From assembly GCA_035235625.1 (NCBI GenBank), contig CP141148.1, positions 25,483,057 to 25,547,056 of the forward strand: 64,000 bases of DNA, written 5' to 3'. This DNA is from Saururus chinensis (taxonomy: Eukaryota > Streptophyta > Magnoliopsida > Piperales > Saururaceae). Of this stretch, positions 58,535 through 64,000 are shown one piece after another. The notes under the pieces were generated by a model that saw nothing but the letters and a program-made list of their open reading frames with translations, was not told the origin of the DNA and searched no databases. The first letter of the stretch is position 1. Every line of letters starts with the position of its first letter. The position numbers and the translations under genes are program-made.

Positions 58535-59683
58535 ATGGCACAAGACCACGTCCATGCATCGAAGAAGATTACTGGAACAATAAAGCGGATAGAGAATGTA
58601 AAGAAAAAGCTTGATCAGCTTAATATTCTGTGTGGGACGGAAGGCTTCATCATCTACCCCTGTAGCAATGGGCTTCTATCCTTTCCGGACAGTTTAGACA
58701 GCATTCTCCCACTGATTGAGAAGTATCAGACTTGCATAAAATCAGGGTTATATAAGGGGGATAATGTTCCGAAGCCTTTAAAACCTTCAAAAGATGCAGC
58801 TACACTAGAGTTGGAATTGGCAAATCGAGATCACAAGCTGGCATGCATCAGCCTGGATGGACGTGAACAAGATATAAAACCACATTACACTGGGTTGAAA
58901 ATAGATGACCAGGAATCTTACTTGAGTAAAATTCTCCATTCTATTTCAGGTAATCACAAACTGGATAGTTTTTCTGTTGGGGAGTTGCGGGAGATATTGC
59001 ATCAGATTGATTCTCTTAGAAGAACTGCTCAAGTTAAGTTGAAGCCACTAGAGTTTCTAGAGAAATCTTCAAAAAGCATAACACATGGAAAAGAAACAGG
59101 CAATGGAGAAAAAGAAGAATCACATGTGGCTTTTCCCAAGCAACAACATGTGTTGTTTGATTTATTGGGAAAATTTTCTGATGGTGTTAAAGAGGATAGA
59201 GGGAAAGGAAATGTAGTACCACAAACAATGACAACTAGAGACAAGGATAAATTAGAGAAAGAAGACTACCCTTTTGGCCAGATCTCCAAAGAGAATTTTC
59301 GATTTGTTTTTACAGGAGAACAACTTCAATCTTTGGAGTTTATAGGTAAACTTTCAAACAACACTCAGGAGGAAAATAGTAAGGTCGAAGAAGTACACTG
59401 TAGCTTAGGAAATAGAAAAGAAAAGGAAACGGATGAAATATTTAGCCCCTTGAAAAAGGGACGAGGAAAGGGCATAAATGACGAACAAAGTACCAGTATG
59501 GGAAAGAGAAAAGAAAAGGAAACTGACAAGGTACCCTATCTAACCACTTCCAGAGATCAATTTCGATTATTTTTATTGGGTGACCAAATTGAGTCATTGG
59601 AAGTAATTGGAAAACTTTCGAGCAAAGTAGAGAAGGGAGATAGAAAGGATGATGAAGAAGCAATTTTAAAATTGGCTCTCTAA
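58535..59683 (+). CDS. MADS-like/EAR-motif protein B (382 aa)
   Basis: The upstream in-frame ATG at 58484 lies in the likely leader intron, so I take the ATG at 58535, seven bases after an acceptor (TCATCAACAG). Residues 10-64 resemble a type I MADS domain with an internal gap: KKITGTIKRIEN, then VKKKLDQLNILCGTEGFIIY, SFPDSLDSI and LIEKY. Canonical MADS proteins have about 14 more residues between RIEN and LCG, the basic DNA-contacting part. Residues 128-158 (SYLSKILHSISGNHKLDSFS, then VGELREILHQI) match gene A. Modules: NFRFVFTGEQLQSLEFIGKL (254-273), QFRLFLLGDQIESLEVIGKL (342-361), and a short form LFDLLGKFS (207-215). A second repeat, G-N/K-RKEKETD, occurs at 292-300 and 323-331. The protein ends in LKLAL (378-382), an LxLxL EAR-type motif. 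A co-repressor-recruiting nuclear role is inference. The frame is intact. Confidence 0.8.
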   Translation: MAQDHVHASKKITGTIKRIENVKKKLDQLNILCGTEGFIIYPCSNGLLSFPDSLDSILPLIEKYQTCIKSGLYKGDNVPKPLKPSKDAATLELELANRDHKLACISLDGREQDIKPHYTGLKIDDQESYLSKILHSISGNHKLDSFSVGELREILHQIDSLRRTAQVKLKPLEFLEKSSKSITHGKETGNGEKEESHVAFPKQQHVLFDLLGKFSDGVKEDRGKGNVVPQTMTTRDKDKLEKEDYPFGQISKENFRFVFTGEQLQSLEFIGKLSNNTQEENSKVEEVHCSLGNRKEKETDEIFSPLKKGRGKGINDEQSTSMGKRKEKETDKVPYLTTSRDQFRLFLLGDQIESLEVIGKLSSKVEKGDRKDDEEAILKLAL

Positions 59684-60840
59684 CGAAGAGGAAACTTTTC
59701 ATTTTTGGTTGGATCTCATATTACTTTAAGACAAGATAGACAATTGTATCTAGTCATGACTGAACAGTGGCAAGTCTGTTTATATTTGTAATTTAGTTAT
59801 ACATGTTTGCTGTTACAAACTTTTCACATCAAATTTTGATTACTGATGATTCAATGGAGAAACAAACATGCGTGATCCAGAAAATCTGGAAGTGAAGATC
59901 AATGGATCTACTTAGTTTCAAATGCATGTCTGGTGTTGTATCATTTGTTACTATTAGTATGTGTTGGCACAATTATACACAAATTATTTGATTCTTGGTG
60001 TTTTATGATATGCTGCAAAGATCTAACAGCTCAAGAATTTGTGAGATAGTTGGGCTTTGCTGAGCCTTTGCGAGATTCAACTCATTAAAGTTCATGTTAG
60101 GCTTTTATCTTCTCTGTATAGATTAATGAGGCTAATGGGCTTTGCATGGATAAGTACCTTGATGATGGCCGTTCCTTTTATTCCAAGCTAATGTGGCGGG
60201 GCAATGACCATAGGAATGTAGTTCTGATGATATTTAATCTCAAAGTCCATTCCTGATTGTTAGGACATAGAACTAATCTTCTTTCATGGAATTTTAAAAT
60301 TCTGAGACTTTGCTAGGCAGGTGGGGTGGTAACTAGATACCTTTACAAGAATGTGGTTATTTACACCCCATTAAACTTTTTTGTCCCCTATTTTTTTAAT
60401 TACCCTAACATCTTCTAAAATTTCTTATTTATCTCCCACACTTTAAAATTAATATTATTTTACCCCTGTCTTCCTCTCTCTTTTCTTTGCGACAAAGAGA
60501 GAAGAAGGCTTTAAAATTTCATGTTTCATATAAGCAAAATGTATTACAGATTGTTTCAAGAATTGTTATGTTCCTCTCCCCCTCGGGATTGATGCATAAC
60601 ATCTGATTGTGGTTGCTAGTGCCGAAAACAACGAAACGTATTCAGCCCCACCTCACGACACAATCAAATGGCTCGGTCCTACATTATCTTCTTGTCCCTC
60701 ATCTTCTTCTTTTTCTCTCATTCCTCCTCCCTCTCAGCCTCCCTCCTTTTTGGATCTGGCCTCAACCAACAACCAGGGTGATGGCTGCAACTAAGTTGGC
60801 TGCAAGTGTTATAGGCCGCCACTAGCTTGGATGCGGCTAG
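59684..60840. other. Gene B 3' flank and intergenic
   Basis: The first few hundred bases probably hold the 3' UTR of gene B. A CT-rich stretch at 60690-60760 is open in two frames but unrecognised. Confidence 0.4.
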
Positions 60841-61640
60841 GCTACAATTTATTTGAAACTTCATAACAAAAGAAATGTGAAAACAAGGCAAAATATTATA
60901 GAAAACATGTGTGCCTAAAAGATGAAAAGAATTAAACCATGGATAAAAATTAATCTCTTACTTAGAGATTTATGACTCGTTAGCCTTGCCTAGCCATCTA
61001 ATTCTAAGACAATCTAAGGTAGATTTACTTAGCTTCCTTATTTCATCATTTAAGGCTTGAAGATTAGGTTTTTTTCACCCATACCCTTTTCATGTTATGC
61101 TTATACACTTGGTGGGGTAATCTAAATTTTGTGTATGTTAAGAATCTCTTCATCTTTCTCCTAGAGATAGGTTTTTGAGGATAATTGTTTGAGCATTCAA
61201 ACCTAGTGTGGATAGCCTTATAGAAAATGCCACACATTCCCACTAAACTATATTTTAATTTCAACACTTTCCCTCTTGGCTCTGGTAGATTGATTACTAC
61301 CTTTGGGGTTTAATGACTCTCTTTGGTTTACACTAAGGTGACTTGTAATAAACTTTCTTATATAGTGGATTTCAAAAGGCTAGACAAGGTCTCGTGGTTT
61401 TCCTAGATGGGTTTTCCATGTTAAAAATCTTGTTTGTCGTGTGTGATTGTTTTCTTTTCTACAAGTTAATTAAGGTCTTTTTCCATCCACGACATTTTAT
61501 AAGTAAATATATCCTTAGTTTAATTAGATTAATCTTAGAAAGTTGCTAATCTAGTTAATTAGGAAGGTGACTATTGCACACTTTATGTAATCCATAGTGT
61601 GATGCAAAGCTTTCAATTGGTAGATGTGGTTTTGATTGTT
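60841..61640 (+). mobile_element. Possible Copia LTR remnant
   Basis: Contains GTCTCGTGGTTTTCCTAGATG followed by GGGTTTTCCATGTTAAAAAT near 61390-61430, resembling the 3' part of plant Copia LTRs and the inverted sequence at about 3236-3270. Boundaries are not seen. Confidence 0.3.
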
Positions 61641-62733
61641 TCAAATTGCTTTTAATTGATTCTAATTGCAATTGGCTATTTTTATAAGAAGTTGCAAGTT
61701 GATGTCAATTGGTATTTTTGGTTAGGGGTCCTCTTGATATATTTTTTGTTAGATTTTAATTGTTTACTTTTGCTTGGTGAATTAATTCTTGTGTTAGGAA
61801 TTATAAGAATTATGCTTGGCACCGGGCCACGTGGCTGGCCTGCATCGTGCGGGACCCGCATGGCGGGTCCAGGTCACGCGGTGCGCCGACCACGCCCCGG
61901 TGTGCGACTCGCATCATACATGCGTTGTGTGCCAATTTTGCCATGTCACCTTTTTTTAATATATAAATCTGACTTTCGATGGTTGTTTTCATTTTCTACC
62001 ACATGTAAAACTTTTGTTCCTCCGTTCTGGGTTGTTTTATGTCCAAATCTGGCCGTTCCAAAGGCATTTTCACCTAAATCGACTGTGCCGAATGCTTTGA
62101 CGGGTCAGTTTTTCCATTTGAGCTCTCTACAACCACAAATTTTCTACCCTAAATTTAAGGTAGGGGGTCTTAAACTCTAGCTTATGCTCTGCTTGTATGG
62201 TTGACTTTTTATGCACCGTTTTCATTCCGTTATGTTTATTTGCTTGAGTTTTATGAAGCAATGCTATATTTATGCTATATTTTACCTACACGGAATTATG
62301 TTATGGTACATGTATTTTCTGGATAGTTCTGGGATTAAACCTAGAATTATATTTTGTCTGGATACATATCGAGGAAATAATTGGTATTTAGCACGCGCAC
62401 ATAGGTGTGAAGTGTCATGAAAAAACTCCTAGCCTTCTAAGCTTCCTGTTGCCCAATAAGCATAGGGAGGAACGCCATTTAGTATCACGACTCTGGATTT
62501 ATCGTCATCGAACGAACCAATTTTTCTATAATTATTGCCAAATTCTTTTCTATAATAAATTCTATTTTAGCAAAAATTATTACCGTCATGAGTATTTCTA
62601 CTTACCATTAAATTATATTTTAATTCCACCTACTAAGTATATAAAATACTCACCCACCTCAGACTCTACATGTAGTAAAATCAAACCAGAGGGATGACTT
62701 AGGAATTTTCTGCATAATTTTCTTGAGTGTTTT
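61641..62733 (+). mobile_element. Degraded LTR-like stretch (possibly L3-related)
   Basis: Contains TATATAAAATACTCACCCACC followed by TCAGACTCTACATG near 62637-62670, the position and form of the conserved block TATACTCACCCACCCC in the L3 LTR. A GC-rich patch occurs at 61820-61910. The 174-codon frame 61656-62180 has no recognised domain. It is interrupted on the right by the L1 LTR at 62734. Confidence 0.35.
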
Positions 62734-64000
62734 TGTAAGGACTCTAATTTTTAAACCGGTTTTTGTTTCATTTTAATCATCGGTTATTGCTTGGTTAACT
62801 CATTTCCTTATTTATTCGATGGTTTCGTAAATAAATGATATTTCTCTTGGTTTTAATCAAAATCAACTTTACAATTATTGGTTTTCAGTGATTTTGAGTC
62901 AAATCTGAATTTTTGGGATTTTTCTGAATTTTCACTAATTTTCCGAAAATTAGGGTTTGGCGGGACCCCCTGTGGGGCCTACAGTTGAAATTTGGGTTTT
63001 TAGACCAAACTAACCTAGACATCAACACAAGCCCTTACCAAAAATTTTCATAATTTTTTCTTGTTTAATTAGTGCTCAAATAGCTAAATTACCCATTTTT
63101 AGCTTATTATTTTATTTATACCCCACTACTTACTCATACACACCCTAAACTCTACTATAAATAGGATGACCTGAGCCATTTCCATTTTGTGAATAGGCTG
63201 GGAAAGGGTGGTTAGGCCTAATTCCCCAATTAGGCCCGGATTAGAAAGTGTTTAAGGTAAGTCTCTTCTAATTAAGCCTTAAACCCTAGATTTCCTCTTA
63301 ATCCTTTCTAGATCTACCATTTCCCCTTTGTTTTGATTCGTTTTTAAACATCAAAACTACTGATTTGCATCTCTTCTTCAAACCCTAGATCTAAAAATCC
63401 GATTTTTATGTTCAACATGCCCTAGATCTAAGTTTTTTATTAGGGTTTTCTATGTTAAATCGGTTTTAATGGAGTTTAATTTAAACTCTATCTATTTGCA
63501 ATGTTTTCAAGAAGGGTGACCATCAAATCCAAGCCTAATCAAGGGATAAGGTAATGGACTTTCGAAATTTCAGTTTTTCTATGGTAAAGCTCTTGATTTC
63601 ATGGGTTATTTTGAGTGGATTTACTTGATTTGGTGCTTTAATGGCATGATTAGGAAATGATAATCTTTAATCCCGATTTCATAGGGTTTTATCTTGTTAT
63701 GATGTGGATTAACTTTCTGGAAGTTATGGTAAAATTTTATTGGCATTTAGGTTCTTAGATGGTGATTTTAAGTTTTATCAAGGGAGTTTCGGTTTGAAGA
63801 TTTGAAATGGAGAAGAAGGTCGATCTGCCTTGTTGGCGTTTGAATGACCCTCCTGGGCGTTCGAACGATAATACTGTAAAATCGATAGATTTCCCACTTA
63901 GCCGATCGAACGGCCTGATTGGGAGTTCGAACGGCAACACTGTCAGTTCGACAGATATACAGTTTAGCCGATCGAACAGCCCTACTAGGCATTTGAACGG
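62734..64000 (+). mobile_element. LTR, family L1, second copy (cut by window end)
   Basis: Begins TGTAAGGACTCTAATTTT and parallels the LTR at 3725-7202 for its whole visible length with almost no net indel (AAGGGATAAGGTAATGGACT at 63541 and at 4531). The right end lies outside the window, so solo or full-length status is unknown. It includes the palindromic cassettes at 63830-64000. Confidence 0.85.
63830..64000 (+). repeat. Repeated palindromic cassettes, L1 copy 2
   Basis: Three cassettes spaced ~65-70 bp, each with a C-rich and G-rich palindromic centre (such as CCCTCCTGGG or CCCTACTAGG) between CGNTCGAACGG-type arms. Same position as 4822-4935 in the other copy, but with one more cassette visible before the window ends. 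Confidence 0.6.

Noticed and set aside
61656-62180. 174-codon plus-strand open frame
   Set aside because: Hydrophobic start, then a GC-rich low-complexity stretch, no recognisable domain, no splice or promoter context; it overlaps LTR-like DNA.
1-64000. CRISPR arrays, tRNA and rRNA genes
   Set aside because: No spaced identical repeats, no cloverleaf with intact B box, and no rRNA core motif seen; the tandem repeats found are ordinary minisatellites.

Overview
The window is nuclear DNA from a flowering plant. It is AT-rich, has spliceosomal GT-AG introns in genes with plant orthologues, and is dominated by plant-type LTR retrotransposons and MITEs. I cannot place it to order. There is no bacterial, organellar or CRISPR signal. 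Only three loci look like intact protein-coding genes: a mitochondrial ribosomal protein gene (mS34, three coding exons, 22432-24946) and two related genes on the same strand, about 5.7 kb apart (51956-52852 and 58535-59683). Both of the pair encode proteins that I read as type I MADS-derived, with a short repeated module and a C-terminal LxLxL (EAR-type) motif.

Layout. 0-12 kb: a Tourist-like MITE, a DUF819 pseudogene scrap, a 3.5-kb solo LTR (3725-7202) and nested LTR-like remnants. 10-19 kb: an eroded DNA transposon with DUF1985/plant-mobile-domain-like coding remnants on the minus strand and arrays of ~21-bp repeats, interrupted by a 3.5-kb solo LTR (12182-15665). 20-25.3 kb: a MITE just upstream of mS34, then the gene, with a second Tourist-like MITE in its last intron. 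25.7-36.6 kb: a dead chromodomain Ty3/gypsy element (PBS, gag, protease, RT, integrase tail, chromodomain) broken by at least three LTR insertions. 36.7-47.2 kb: a broken THO7 (THO complex subunit 7) gene whose 3' half plus 3.8 kb of downstream sequence has been tandemly duplicated (two units of ~4.3 kb, with CAAGAAG at all three edges). 47.4-50.7 kb: a hAT-like element holding a 2.0-kb solo LTR with a perfect 5-bp target duplication. 51.9-59.7 kb: the MADS-like/EAR gene pair. 60-64 kb: more LTR remnants, and the start of a second copy of the 3725-type LTR, cut by the window edge.

How things fit together. mS34 is a housekeeping gene for the mitochondrial small ribosomal subunit. The MADS-like pair is the most unusual content. 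Both proteins keep the part of a MADS domain around LCGxE and the following strand and helix. In the downstream gene the basic DNA-contacting stretch appears to be deleted. Both carry a recurring FRLxxxGEQxxSLExxGK-type module and both end in LxLxL. As inference only, they could act as non-DNA-binding, co-repressor-recruiting partners of other MADS proteins. The rest of the window is a record of nested transposition: most large LTRs here are solo or fragmentary, with no coding interior.
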